From: Puffinus mauretanicus
Lineage: Eukaryota; Chordata; Aves; Procellariiformes; Procellariidae
Assembly: GCA_023333565.1 (NCBI GenBank)
Contig: JAJKFH010002994.1
Span: forward strand, 248,001 to 312,000
DNA: 64,000 bases
Direction of reading: 5' to 3'
Shown here: in pieces, positions 1 through 11,632 of the stretch
Layout: each line of letters begins with the position of its first letter
Numbering within the stretch: the first letter of the stretch is position 1
The notes under the pieces: model-generated
Databases searched by the model: none
Told to the model about the DNA's origin: nothing
Seen by the model: the letters and a program-made list of their open reading frames with translations, nothing else
Position numbers and translations under genes: made by a program

Positions 1-573
1 TTAGAGAGGAAAGAACCAGCCTGGGAAAATTGTCCCTTTTCTCCTGCATCAGCCTCTTTGTTTGGTAATAGTGGGAAAGGGAAAGCGCCGGCACTTAGTG
101 CTCCCGTCATTAGCCGTGATAATGAGGGAATTCAGGGGGATTATTAACATTATAAATGGTAATCAGCGGAGAATGGCAGAAATACATCATCTAGGGAGGG
201 GAAGGGGAGGGAGGGTGCCCGGCCCCTGGCAGCCACTCGCTCCTTCCAGACACGGGCAGCTTGTTTTCCAGCTGGGAAAAAGCAGGGAAAAACAAAAAAA
301 AAAAAGAGCAGGGAAATGGCAGGCAGATGCATTTCCCTTGCAAACTGCTGCTCGGGCCGTGTCCCAGGCTCTCGGCGCGGGGTCGCAGCCTGCTCCGGAG
401 CGCCAGGATGAGATAAGGAGAAAGGATGCTCCCGCAGCGCGGAGCCCAGGTCCCTGCCTGACCTTGGGCACGTCAGCATCCCTCTGAGGCCATTTCTCCT
501 TGGGGACCAGGATGTCCCTGGATTTTTTCCCCTCCCAGGGGAGAGCCCTGAAGGTGATGCTCTGCCCCGGTAC
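1..573 (-). other. SSC4D: SSC4D intron after SRCR2 (incomplete)
   Basis: No exon with both splice sites and the required phase 1 start was found here. A T-rich tract on the minus strand around 285-310 (A run on plus) could be part of a polypyrimidine tract, but no convincing exon follows it. The rest appears to be unique sequence. Confidence 0.5.
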
Positions 574-888
574 CTGTGCAGATGACCCCAGCGTCCTCGT
601 GATGGCCGCAGTTATGGATGCCCCAGCCGAGGCTGTAGCAGGCGGAGAGGAAGGGTTCGCTGCCATCACAGTTGACGTTGTCCAGGAGGATACGTCCCGT
701 GCCGTAGCCGAAATAGGCGTTGCTCTTGTAATCCAGGGCTTGGCCGCAGCCCACCTGCTTGCACACCACGCTGGCATCGCTCAGGCCCCAGTCGTCGTCA
801 CAGACGGTGCCCCAGTTCCCGCGGTAGAAGATCTCCACCCGGCCTCGGCAGATGTCGGTCCCGCTCACCAGACGGATGCTGCCGTCAC
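574..888 (-). CDS. SSC4D: SSC4D SRCR domain 2 exon
   Basis: A 315-nt exon with acceptor CCCTCCAG before 888 and donor GTACCG after 574, phase 1 in and out. It encodes the second group B SRCR domain with eight cysteines: [48 protein letters not shown] and [13 protein letters not shown]. The FGYGTG and GHHEDAG wording is close to the second domain of mammalian SSC4D. The next exon must lie left of position 1, because I saw no well-bounded phase 1 exon between 1 and 573. Confidence 0.92.
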
Positions 889-3800
889 CTGGAGGGTGGC
901 AGCAGGCGGTGAGAAGGACATTGCTTTCCCCAGGAGGTCACCGCAACACGCCACGGCACAGCGATGCCACCGAGCCTGGATCCGGCCGTGCCCATGACAG
1001 CAAAGAAACCGGGCGAGAAACTGCGGGGAAGGGGCGATGCTTTAGGGCAGCCCGGCGGGTGGGAGCCTCGGTGAAGCTCTGCGATAGGGTTTGGCCATGG
1101 CCGGCACAACGACGGGGTCCCCGGGGCTCTGCCCCTCGGAGCCGGAGTGTCGGGGTGCTTCATGGAGGGACAGCGGGTGACGGGTGGGGGACGCTGCTCC
1201 CTACCAGCCCTCAGCCAGGACGGGCCCCTGCAAGCGACGGCCGAGCAGCTTACTTTCCCCATCCTGCACCGAGGCTGTGAGGGTCCTGCTTGTCGGTCCT
1301 TCGCTGCCTTGCGTGGGCGAGAGCTCTGAAAAGAGAAGTGGAGAGACGGCATCCATCGCTGCCCGCCCCGCGGCTCCCCCGGCTCGGGCAACCAGCCTGC
1401 AGGCACGCTGGCAAGCACACACCACGGAAAGCGAGAGGGTTTGCAGCAAACCAGCCCTGATGGGGAAAGAAAGAGAGGTTTGCAGCTGCGCCGCTCTGCC
1501 CAGGGTTATCTGCCCGGTTGTAGGTGTGGGGAGGTGGATGGAAGCAGGACCTCGGCTGCTGGCACGGTGGGAAGTTGTGCCCGGCAGCATGGCATGGGGA
1601 CCTGGACTAAATCATAACCTGCACTGAGCTGTTGGGAGTCAGGTCCCACCTATCATGGGATTTGGATTCAAAGTCATGGCATAAATATAGAAAAAAACAG
1701 TAATATTTTGATTTTCCTGCTGGTTTTACCTATATTTCTTTTGCTAACAATGTTGTTTCAAGGTACCTTATTGCCCATCTTGTCCCAGCTCCTCGGCTGG
1801 GCTGGTGAAATTATCTGGGGGTGGTGCAGGGAGCTGGATGGGAGCGGAGCCGAGTGGTCCGATCGCTGGCCACAGGCATGCCCGAGGGCTGCGGGAAGCA
1901 TCCCGGGAAACCCAGCCCACCAGCACGGCGAAGAGCCGGCCGGCTCCACGCTTTCCTCTGTAACCACAACCGACAGAAAGCTCTTGAAAGCTTCCATGCG
2001 GCATGGGTGGGAGCACCTTCCCTAGGGGTCTGGTGCTGGGGTCAAACTCCTGCATCTCCTCTGAGGGCCACCCCAGAGCATCTCCTGATCTTCTTCACCA
2101 ACCAAGCTACAAACACCTAAGGGCTCAAGCTGCTCCTCCGCCGTCACACCCATCTCCCCCACCTCCTTCTTCAGTCCTTCTGCATCTCCTCTCCAGCAGC
2201 TCCTTGAATTGGGGTTCTTGCTCAATCCATGACCTCCTTTCTCTGGTTGCTGCTGGTCCAACCCCCCAGCCAGCCCAGCAGCCTCCCCTTTTCCAAGCCC
2301 TGTGGCTGCAGGACGCAGGGATTCACCGAGCAGTTGCAGCCGTGGCCAAGCTCCGGGTCTTCACAGCCTCACGTTTACCGGTCGTTGATGCGTGGCTGGT
2401 GAGCAAACCCTACGTAGCTATGCAGGAGAAACGTGTAGGGTATATAAGGGTATATAGGGCTCCGTTCCACTTTCACATGCCAAGTTCAAACGCTTTCCAC
2501 TGCTTTTCTCACCTTTAGGAACATTTCCTACTGAAAAGCTCAGCAATTTAAAAAAAGGCAAGTCAAAAGGGGAAAGAGCAGTTGGGCAGGGGCTGACTCA
2601 GAGGCAGGAGCGTGGGTGGGCATGCGCTCTTTCCCCCGGATGGTGCCGGAGAGGTTGCAAAGTCCCTGAGCTGGGAGCGACGGGGAACACAAACCAGGCT
2701 GGTCACCCTACGGAGCACCAGCCTGCTGAGCTGGGAGATGACCTGAATTGAGGAAAGGGGTGGAGGAAGGAGGCAGAGGAGGTTTGGCTGACCCAGGCTC
2801 AGAGGAACGAGCTCTGAGATACGACTCTTGGGCTCCCCCAAGGCATCTGCAGACACCAAGGCTTGCAGCATCGCAGGCACCCCCCTGCTCTCCTTGCCCC
2901 CGAGGAACCCAGCCTCATTACCGTTGCATACGACAGCCACGTCCTCATAGTGGTAGCAGTTGTGGATGCCCCAGCCATGGCTCCAGCATTCGCTCAAGGC
3001 TGCCTCCCAGCCCTTGCAGTCCACGTTGTCCAGGAAGATGGGTCCGCTCCCTTGGCCGAAGGTCATGGCGGCCGGGAGGGCGATGGCGTGGCCGCAGCCC
3101 AGCTGGCGACACACCACGTTGGCATCCACAATGTCCCAGTCGTCATCACAGACCGTCCCCCAGGAGCCGTTGTAGAGGATCTCCACTCGCCCCTGGCACC
3201 GGCTGGGCCCGTTGGTGAGCCGTATCTCTGGAAGGACGGGCAGAGAGAGATCCCTCAGCAGGCAATGAGCCTGCCCCAGGGCCAGGAGGTGACAAACACT
3301 TGGTGGGTGTCACCCTCTCTGCACCAAATCTCTGCTCCTTACATAAAATGGTGACCCTTCGCTGTAGCCCAAGGCTGCTGTTGGCTTGCTGCTGCCCACC
3401 TGATGGTGGGGCATGGGCTTCTCTTCGTCTACTGGAAGCAGCGGACATGAAGACTCAACACATCTCGATACATAAATGAGATGCACCATGACGTCATCAC
3501 CTTGCCTACTTATGGCCTGGGCAATAACCCAACGGGAGAAGAGGGAAGCGGACACGTGGCAACACGTGATGACATATGATGGGTGACAAGTGACAAGATG
3601 CAATTAGTAAATTCTTGTTAGCCTCAACGAACGCATCCAGAGCTGGTCTCACGTGGGAGTTGGTGGGATGGAGATGATCTCTCAAGCTGCTGGTGATGGG
3701 GAGCAGGCACATAAGCGCCCCTGGCCTGCCACGTCAAGGGAATTATTCACTCGGGCGTGACGAATGGCACAGGGACAGGGACTTAGCAGGAGGTGGCAAA

Positions 3801-6800
3801 GTTCCCCTCTCGAGATAATAAGCAGAATAGGGATAATAAAGAGACTTTATTTCCTTTCTGTAAAAGAAGTTTAGCTTTTTGTTGCTGCTTTTTGTTCAAA
3901 ACCAATACGCTTCCTTTTTGAAATTCTCCAAACCCCATTTTTAACAAAAAAAAATGCATTTTTCAACTACAAAACTTCCTAGAGAAAAGCAACTTTAGGA
4001 GAAGAATCTCACCTGGGAATGGCAACAGCGCGGGTTCGGAGGTGTTGCCTGCAAGGGAGAAGAAAAGGGATCAGATCTCCCCAGCGTCCTCGCAGCGGGC
4101 AGAGGAGGGATGCAGCTCAGAGGATGGTGGCAGCGGGGGTGCGGGTGGGCATGGCTGGGACCAGCGGGACCCGGCAGCCCCCCGGACCCTTCCCTTTTCT
4201 GCAAAGACCTGAGGTTTGTAGGGGAAAAAATAATGACCCTAGCCCAGGGCATCATTTCATCTGCTTTGCAGGTGGGGAAACTGAGGCAGCAGCATGTGGT
4301 GTGAGTGATTTAGCTCTGTGGTGCTTTAAGCACCGGGTTACGTATGTGTGTGTGCCCCTGCCCTGAGTCCTGGTTCATGCAACTCCCCGAGATGAAGCGT
4401 GGCCGAGGGGTGCCAAGGGGAGCCGTTCCCAGCTCCCTGAGAGCGGGCTGCTCCCCGGCTGGCACGGGGTGTTGCTGGCTCTCGGACAGAAGGAGCTTTT
4501 CCGTCCCCCTCGCCTTCCTTCCCCTCGTCTCGGGCCAGCAGCTCCTCTGACGGAGCCGGTGGCTGGCAGCAGCAGCCCCGGGTGGGTCGTGCCTTGGGCC
4601 GGGTGCCGGGGACCTTCGTGTCTCCCTGGCTCCGTTGCTGACTTGCTGTGGGTCCCGGGCAGCTCCCGCATCCTCCTGCCCCATGCCCCATCTCCCCACG
4701 GAAAACTCAGGGGGAGTTGAGATGGGAACGAGGAAAACTAATCCTGCCTGGCACGGGAAACCCGCTGGAGATCTCCTGATGGAAAACACCGCGCTGGGCA
4801 TCCCTATGTGCATTTTAATTGATTTTTTTTCCTTTTTTTTCCTAACAAAGGCTGCTTTTTGCAAGATTTATATGCACGTACCAAAACGCCCGTCGATGGG
4901 GTGCAGCCACCTTACGGGATGGAAACAGGCAGCACAGGAGGACCGCGGGCAGCCCGGGCAGGGTAACCCTTCTGGGGCCCGGGGTGAGCCCTGCTCCGCA
5001 GCCCACGCCAGGGACCGTGGCCCATAAAACACCAGTGGGTCCGGCTGCACTGATCTGGCGTGAGGGGGACACAGGCGCTGGCCACCCTTTGGGGTGTGTG
5101 GCACCTCGCACCGGGTGCTGGTGGCACCATCAACTGCTGAAGGAGAAGAGGTGCATTAAAATTGGGAGGGAGCGGAGAGGAGCACGGAGCACAGCCGTGG
5201 CCACGGCTCCTTGGCCGGGATCCGAGCCCTCCCGGTAACCGGAGCCCGGGTGATGCTGCCAAGGGCTTAACAAGAGTTTGCTGCAGAAATGTCCTCCCGC
5301 AGCCGGGGAGGAGCTGGGTGGAGCAGAGCAAGCAAGAGCTGGGAGAGGAGAGACTCCTCCGTTGTCTTCCCGATTAAACAAAACTGCTTTTGCGTGGCGG
5401 TGGTGGTAAATCCAGGGAAGAGCTGCTGGTCTCCTGCAGCGCCAGGGCTGGTGTAATCCAGGGGTGTTGGAAAGTCAGGATGGGGACTCCCGATCCCAGC
5501 CGGCTCAGGAAGGGCGGCTCCAGGTTTGCGATACACGGCACGCCGTCCTGCAGCAGCTGGGGCTTTCCTTCAGGTCCCGTACCCACCTTTATCCTATTTC
5601 TTTCCATCTGTTTTCCAGCCAGCCAGCTTCAGGGAATCCCGCTCTCATCCACCACCCAAGGTGAGGGGGTGAGAGCTTTGGGGACACAGATGGACCCCTG
5701 GTGATTTCTGCCTCAGGGCTCGGCTGCCCGGCCACACGCGGCACCGCCGCGGGGCTTTAACTCCCATTTAATTCTCAGCCCTCTCCGACCAGGTCTCCAG
5801 CTTGTCCAGAGGGGCACGGCAACGTGGTCATGATGCCCCAGGGGACGGTGGACGGAGACGGGTGGCTGGACCTCGTGGATGTCCCTGTTGCTGCCCCTGC
5901 GGGTGCCCCAGGAGTTTGCAAGCCCTCGGCAGATGCTTGAGGCCAGCTCGCAGCACAGATCTCCTCGGGCATCCAGGGCACCGCGGGCTTGAGACTCCGG
6001 CTGCACCCTCTTCCACCCACGGGTGACACCTCCCAAGCAAACGAAATCCCTCCACACCAATTACAGCAGCCAAGGGCTGATCAACGCCCGTGGTGGCTCC
6101 ATGGCCTCTTTTCCAACCCCTGGACCAGCCCTGTCCTGCTTCATGCTCAGCCTACGAGCAACGACGTGAAGGTCAATTCCCAACCGCTCCGGCGGACGTC
6201 ACCACCGTGAGAAGCAGCGTGAGCCTGGAGGGGACAGTCGAGCAGATGAAGCCACCTCCCTTTTGTCTTGCTAGGACGTGGCCTGGGAGACCATTAAATC
6301 AGCTACAAAACAGGGCTGTTAAAGACCTAGAAGCCCCAAGAGAAAGACCTAAAAGCCCCCAAATGAGAGTAAGGCAACTATGACTTAGCACCCAGGAGCA
6401 GGGGCTAGGAGCGAGATGCCACCCATAGCTGGGATGAACAACGGCAGCCGGGGAGCTCCAGCCGTGGTCGGGCGCTGCTGCCCTCCCCAGCACCCCAGCT
6501 GGACCCAGGCAGGCTGGGAAGCGATGCCGCGATGCCAGCAAGAACTGGGGATTAAATAGGTGAGACCAAGGGAGCCGAGAGGCTGGCTCGCCGAAGGAGA
6601 GGACGGGGAGGGACGCAGCAACGCCGTGGGCTGGATAACAGGAGAGAGGGAATTCAGATGGCCTCTGCACCAAAAATATGGAGATGGGAAGCTTTTTAGG
6701 AAGAGCGTTTGATCCTGGGTTGTATTGATTTTTAACACCTAGTCCACTCCAGTGCCGACAAAGCAGTGGATAAAAAGGACATTGTTAAATGTTTGATATT

Positions 6801-8012
6801 CATCTCCCTTTAAGTCAAAATCAAAGCTCTGAAATATTCATTTGAGGCATCCTCCAGCAAAGTCAAGAGAGACCTGAAAGAATATGCCCGGTATGTCTAC
6901 ATTAATGAGGAAGGAGAGGAAACCAGTACTTTTTGAGAAGAGTTAGAGCCCTCCACACGATCCAGCTTCACAAAGCCAAAAGAAAAGGCAAAACTAGCTC
7001 AGGTAAACACCATCCCTTCCAGGGCACAGTGCTAAATAAAACCACCAAATGGGAGGACAAATCGCCCTTCGTTAGCCGTGCCTATTAACGAAGAGAACCG
7101 GGAGAGCCCGGCGGTGCAGGGGACAGCGGTGGAGCCACCGGCGTCCCCCCAGGGTCCCCACACCCCGACCGTGGGCGCAGGCGCTGCCACCAGCAGCTCC
7201 GGGGGGGGGGGGGCTGGGAAGCTCCAGCTGAGGGGGTGGGAACTGTAAAACCTGATTTAATCCAATTAGGGTGTCTGACTACACCTTAATTGCCTGCTTT
7301 CTGGCTGGCTTTGTCTTGGCGGGGCTTTGTTGAGGCGGGAAGGTGTTACCAACCGCCTGGCTGTAATTACACTGCTAAAATCACACCAGGATAATTACGC
7401 TGCCGTAGCGTGCGTGCGGACCCTCGTTCGAGAGCAGAAATGGCTTTTTCTAATTCGATTTAAATGCTTCCCGGCCTGGCTGGACAGTGCCTGCCAGGAG
7501 TGACTCAGGAGCGGTGTCCTCAAGGGATGGGTGCTCATCCCACCCATTGCCTCGGCAGGATGGGTACCACAGCTCCCATCCCTTGGCCGTCAGCATCCTC
7601 GCAGCGTCGCTGCCTGCTCTGGGGCTCAGACCTGCGCCGTCCCCATCGCTGGCAGCTGCCTGCTCCTCCTGCCAGCCCTGAACGCTGAACTCGCCATCAC
7701 GCATAGGTTATGGTGGGAGATAAGAGCTGAACTTGCTCCCTCCGTCCCTCGGCACGCTCAGCGCCGTTGGGGACATCTTGATATTCCTGCTCAGGGCTCT
7801 CCATGAAGAAAATCTCCTGCCCGCAAAGCTGAAGCCAGGAAGGAGATCGTGGGTGGCTAAAATTTCTCCTCTCCCACCGCACCAGACGGGAGCTCACCGG
7901 TGGGGCTGAGGAGGAGGAGGAGGAGCGCGGCTGGCATCAGGGAGAAAGGCAGCACCCCGATGTCTGGCCTCCCCGCGCTGTGCCGGCTGGGCAGATGGGA
8001 ACCGAGTCTCAT
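574..8012 (-). CDS. SSC4D: SSC4D, scavenger receptor cysteine-rich protein, 5' part (five coding exons, continues past left edge)
   Basis: Joined on the minus strand from 8012-7898, 4048-4013, 3227-2922, 1325-1254 and 888-574. All junctions are GT-AG and all introns are phase 1, giving 281 full codons in the window. Order: hydrophobic signal peptide (residues about 21-37), short Pro-rich stalk, SRCR domain 1 (about 52-152), a Ser/Thr/Gly linker (about 153-177) and SRCR domain 2 (about 180-281). Each SRCR domain has the eight cysteines of group B, with one domain per exon as usual for the family. The Leu-Pro-Phe-Pro-Glu stretch before domain 1, the Glu-Leu-x-Pro-Thr-Gln linker start and the domain-specific wording match what I recall of mammalian SSC4D. 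Two further SRCR domains of the mammalian protein (about 575 aa) should lie left of position 1. It is probably a secreted pattern-recognition protein, but its ligand is unknown from sequence. The SSC4D position next to DTX2 supports the name over SSC5D or other SRCR genes. Confidence 0.88.
1254..1325 (-). CDS. SSC4D: SSC4D linker exon between SRCR1 and SRCR2
   Basis: A 72-nt exon with acceptor CTTTTCAG before 1325 and donor GTAAGC after 1254, phase 1 at both ends. It encodes a Ser/Thr/Gly/Glu-rich linker beginning [10 protein letters not shown] and ending QDGE, and it splices to give Ser-Asp-Gly-Ser-Ile-Arg at the start of SRCR2. The opening ELxPTQ, a central TSR and the acidic end are similar to the mammalian linker. 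It is low-complexity and likely O-glycosylated. Confidence 0.78.
2922..3227 (-). CDS. SSC4D: SSC4D SRCR domain 1 exon
   Basis: A 306-nt exon with acceptor CCTTCCAG before 3227 and donor GTAATG after 2922, phase 1 in and out. It encodes a complete group B SRCR domain. It opens with [10 protein letters not shown], carries the family signatures [24 protein letters not shown] and LDNVDC, and ends [13 protein letters not shown]. Eight cysteines are spaced as in group B. The CDDDW acidic cluster and the downstream Glu are the positions that bind Ca2+ in SRCR domains of known structure. Confidence 0.93.
4013..4048 (-). CDS. SSC4D: SSC4D 36-nt microexon (stalk before SRCR1)
   Basis: The acceptor CCTTGCAG precedes 4048 and the donor GTGAGA follows 4013. 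Length is 36 nt, phase 1 at both ends. It encodes [11 protein letters not shown], which joins the signal peptide to the Glu-Ile-Arg-Leu start of SRCR1. The Leu-Pro-Phe-Pro-Glu at the junction recalls the same stretch in mammalian SSC4D. It contains an Asn-Thr-Ser N-glycosylation sequon. Skipping it would keep the frame. Confidence 0.82.
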
Positions 8013-8060
8013 TGCTGCACCGCGGTCCTCCCGCAGATGGGTGTCCAGAGGAGGTCGTCC
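7898..8060 (-). CDS. SSC4D: SSC4D signal-peptide exon
   Basis: The acceptor TTTCAG lies at 8061-8066 and the donor GTGAGC immediately follows 7898. The start ATG at 8012-8010 is the first in-frame Met of the exon and has a G at -3, so 8060-8013 is taken as 5' UTR. It encodes 38 codons ending in a core of six consecutive leucines, a typical secretory signal, and leaves one base (phase 1). A second in-frame Met lies just before the leucine run and could also serve as the start. The frame stays open upstream of the acceptor, so a longer first exon cannot be excluded. Upstream non-coding exons and the promoter were not identified. Confidence 0.8.
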
Positions 8061-10908
8061 CTGAAACATGCAGACAGCCGCGTTAGTGGTGATGGCCAGG
8101 AGAGCCTTTGCCCCACCAAGGGCCATGCAGGACCTGCAAACAGGTCCCTCCTCAGCACTTGCTGGAGCAGTGACCAGGAACCGCATGAAAAATAATTCAC
8201 GTTGGATTTATTGAGAACAAGTGACACTTTTTTGAGTGGCAAGATGAAGCAGGGCCGCATCCCACCCGTTGAGACAAAACTGGAAGTTGCGAGAGCCTCA
8301 GGGCTGGGCTGCTGTACAGACAGAAGGATGGACCTCAGATCTACCTCAGCTGAATGCTGAGCCTCAGAGCTGTCCCCTAGGATCTTCAGCCCCCAAGACG
8401 TTCAGGGAACCATCCTGTTTGCATCCCCATGGAGCTTGCCCTCCTGTTGCTTCTACACAAGGTTACGAGCAAAACCCATAGCACATATATACCATATACC
8501 CCCTACCACACGTGGGCAAAGTGGGACACACATTAAATCCAGGCAGAATTGAGAAGGAGCTCCCCATCCACACGAGACTGAAATGCACTTCTTAAACCAC
8601 GGGGTGGACCTAGTACTCCAGCAAGTCCCATCCCACAACCCCCTTTGGAAAAGGATGGTGCTTCACTTCACCCCAGCCCAACCCCATGTCCCTCCTGCAA
8701 GGCTGCTCCAGCTCTGCTGGTGACAAACACTCGTCTAAAGCCCAGCTTGGACACACCATGGCCAACCCTCTGCTTTGCCTTGGCTCCTCTCCCTCTGGTG
8801 CTCTCCTCCAGCGGGCTTGTGGAGACCATGCCCGCCTCCTCCTGACATGAAGAAGGGATCTGCTCCACGGGTGACACAGCCTCCCCGCTCCCAGGGACCT
8901 TCCCGGCGCCCGTGGGGTCATATATGGCACTTGAGTAACCAAAACACCCCGACCGGTGTCTTGCACCCATCTTTCTTCAAGAGCTCTCCTGGGCAGCTCT
9001 AATTCCTGGCCACCGATGTCTCCTGAGACCTCCACGCTAACCACTCAGTGTGAGACCTCCCCGCCTCGGCTGGCACCTTCCCGGGGGCTTTAACCGCAGG
9101 CCCCCATTGTCTCCGCTCTTCATCATCCCGTGGGAAAAAGTAGGGAAAGGCATTTCTGTGGGAAGACAGAAATTTCTGGGGTCCGATACGACAGCGTCGT
9201 TCACCTGGGGGATGGAGACGCAGGCTCAGCGGGGACGAGATGGGAAGCGAACGGGGATGTCAGGAAGAGATTAAATATAAGAAGATGCCATTTCCCCTTC
9301 ATTTACTGCTCCCTTCAGAAATTCCTGCCGAAGTGGAGGATTTCTAGCTCTGTTTCACTCACGCCCTGTTGGGGAGCGGGATGGGGGCTGATTCTGCTCT
9401 CCGTTACACCTCTGTGAACCCGGAGCAACGCCCCAGTAGTCCCAGCAGCCGGCCTGACAGCAGCACTGGGACAGCAGCGTGCGCTGGTGGAGGAGTGCCA
9501 TCGTGAGGATGCTTTCACACGCTGGCTCTAAAGCCAGGCTGTAAGTCTCAGCTAAGCGGAGGCCTAAAATAAGTCCCTCCAGCCTAGACAAGGCACAACA
9601 TCTCCTGAAGGGACGGGCACCGACTGCTGCTGCTTGAAGCATCTCCTGATGGTCAGAAACTTGGGAAAGGATGTTGAAATCTGCCGTATCGGTGATCAAA
9701 CACCCTCCCTGTGGAAACCCCTCATCCAGCCTTTCGCTGCTCCTGGTTTTCCGATGCGGAGGCACAGGGTGGGAAGAGCTCCCAGGTGGGACCACGTGCC
9801 GGTGCTGTGTCCCAGCCAAGGTCCCTCAAGACCGTAGGCTGGGTGGGCTCCCAAGCCTTCAGACCAAACCTTTGACTTTGTTGCCTGCACCAGCGAGAGG
9901 TGATGGTAGACCAAGGCTTTTTGTATGCACCAACAAGAGATGATGGTGGCACAGCGCTGGAGGTGCAGGTTGGAGCCACCGTGGATGGGATACGGCCCCG
10001 TTACACCTCCCTGCTCTCACCGCTCAGCTCCTGCTGCCCAAGCCCCGGGAGGAGACCCCGCCAGCAGACGGACGGCTCGCTGCCGGGGGATGAAAATCAA
10101 TCTAATCCCTAAGGTGGTGTTTCTCAATACTCCATTCATCCCTCCTGCAGCACCAAATAATGTCGCCTTTTGTCCCGCCGGCCCTCCCCGCTCTCCGGTG
10201 GGGCAGGGCTGACAGACGGCCCCTCCGCCGCCCTGCCCCGGCCAAGCCCCCGCATCATGTCCTGCTCTCGGGGACATTGTCATCGCGGGCCACTTTTGTG
10301 CCAGAGCCAGCGCGTTCCTGCTCCCTGGCAGGGCGGCAGCGGGCATTAACCGCTGCAATGCTGTGCCACGGCCGACCCCAAAAAGGTAAAACCCGACTTT
10401 CCCTCTCTGTCTGTGTTTTTTCACTCGCTTCTCCATCCTCACCCCAACGCTCAGGGTTCGGCTGCAAACTGAACCCCCTTTCCTTGCACCCAGGGGTGCT
10501 GGGGCCCTTTAAGAATGCCTATAGATTAAAAACTGCTTTTAAGCCATAATAAGCCATGGTGGCATGGTAGCAAAGCACAGCATCCCTTTTAAAGGGTTGC
10601 TGAATGTGGGTTTCTGAAAGTGCCTTCAAACTAAGGTCTTTCAAGCTGTTAGGTGTCTCGTGAAACAACCCCCAACCACGCACCCAACGGAAGAAGCAGC
10701 GTACCCCGTGTCAGCCCCCATCCCGCACGAGCGCTGACTCCCGTGGCTGATGCAAAACCTACAGGGTAGGAGCAGGGCTCTGACGCGGGGCACAGAAAGT
10801 CCCTGGTTTTACCCCAAATAACACACACCACGGCAGACACGCTGTGCCCAACCAGCTCTTTGCCCTTGGTGAAAAATCCCTCCTCCCACCTGGATGCGAG
10901 ACCCCGCG
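8061..10908. other. SSC4D 5' region / intergenic, nothing firmly assigned
   Basis: About 2.8 kb of unique-looking, GC-rich sequence. Open frames on both strands are short and lack domains or paired splice sites. The non-coding first exon and promoter of SSC4D should lie somewhere between here and 21 kb, but I could not locate them. Confidence 0.4.
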
Positions 10909-10909
10909 A

Positions 10910-11632
10910 GTCCTTTGGTCCCCTTCGGACCCCTTTGGTCCCCCTTTGGTCCCCTTCAGTCCCTTTTAGTCCCCTTTGGTCCCCCTTTGGTTCCCTTTTG
11001 TCCCCTTCAGTCCCCTTTGGTCCCCCTTTGGTTCCCTTTTGTCCCCTTCAGTCCCCTTTGGTCCCCCTTTGGTTCCCTTTGGTCCCCTTCAGTCCCCTTT
11101 AGTCCCCTTTGGTCCCCTTTTGGTCCCCTTCAGTCTCCTTTTGTCCCCCTTCGGTCACCTTCAGTCCCCTTTGGTTCCCTTCAGTCCCCTTCAGTTCCCT
11201 TTGGTTCCCTTTGGTCCCCCTTTAGTCCCCTTCGGTCCCCCTTTGGTCCCCTTTAGTCCCCTTTGGTCCCCTTCGGTCCCCTTTGGTTCCCTTTGGTCCC
11301 ATTTAGTCCCCTTTGGTCACCTTCAGTTCCCTTTGGTTCCCTTCAGTCCCCTTTGGTCCCCTTTGGTTCCCTTTGGTCCCCCTTTGGTCCCCTTCGGTCC
11401 CCCTTTGTTCCCCCTTTGGTCCCCCTTTGGTCCCCTTCAGTCCCCTTCGGTCCCCTTTGGTTCCCTTCGGTCCCCTTCGGTCCCCCTTTGGTTCCCTTCA
11501 GTCCCCCTTTGGTCCCCCTTTGGTTCCCTTTGGTCCCCTTCAGTCCCCTTTGGTCCCCCTTTGGTCCCCTTCGGTCCCCTTCGGTCCCCTTTGGTCCCCT
11601 TCGGTCCCCCTTTGGTCCCCTTCGGTCCCCCT
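10910..11632. repeat. 10/11-bp minisatellite, unit close to CCCCTTTGGT
   Basis: About 720 bp of head-to-tail units of CCCCTTTGGT alternating with variants CCCCTTCAGT, CCCCTTCGGT and CCCCCTTTGGT. Unit length varies between 10 and 11 bp, so all three frames stay open on the plus strand (Pro/Phe/Val/Leu-rich), and the minus strand shows a false collagen-like Gly-Pro-Lys-Gly pattern. The minus strand has a G4-5 run every 10 or 11 bases, a pattern compatible with serial G-quadruplexes. It is a tandem repeat, not a gene. Confidence 0.95.

Larger units (their letters stand above)
889..7897 (-). other. SSC4D: SSC4D introns between the annotated exons
   Basis: Apart from the exons at 1254-1325, 2922-3227 and 4013-4048, this interval shows no further coding signal. 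It holds a 13-base G run at 7201-7213, and at 7250-7400 an AT-richer patch with several TAATTA/CAATTA-type homeodomain core motifs. No transposon remnant was recognised. Confidence 0.5.
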
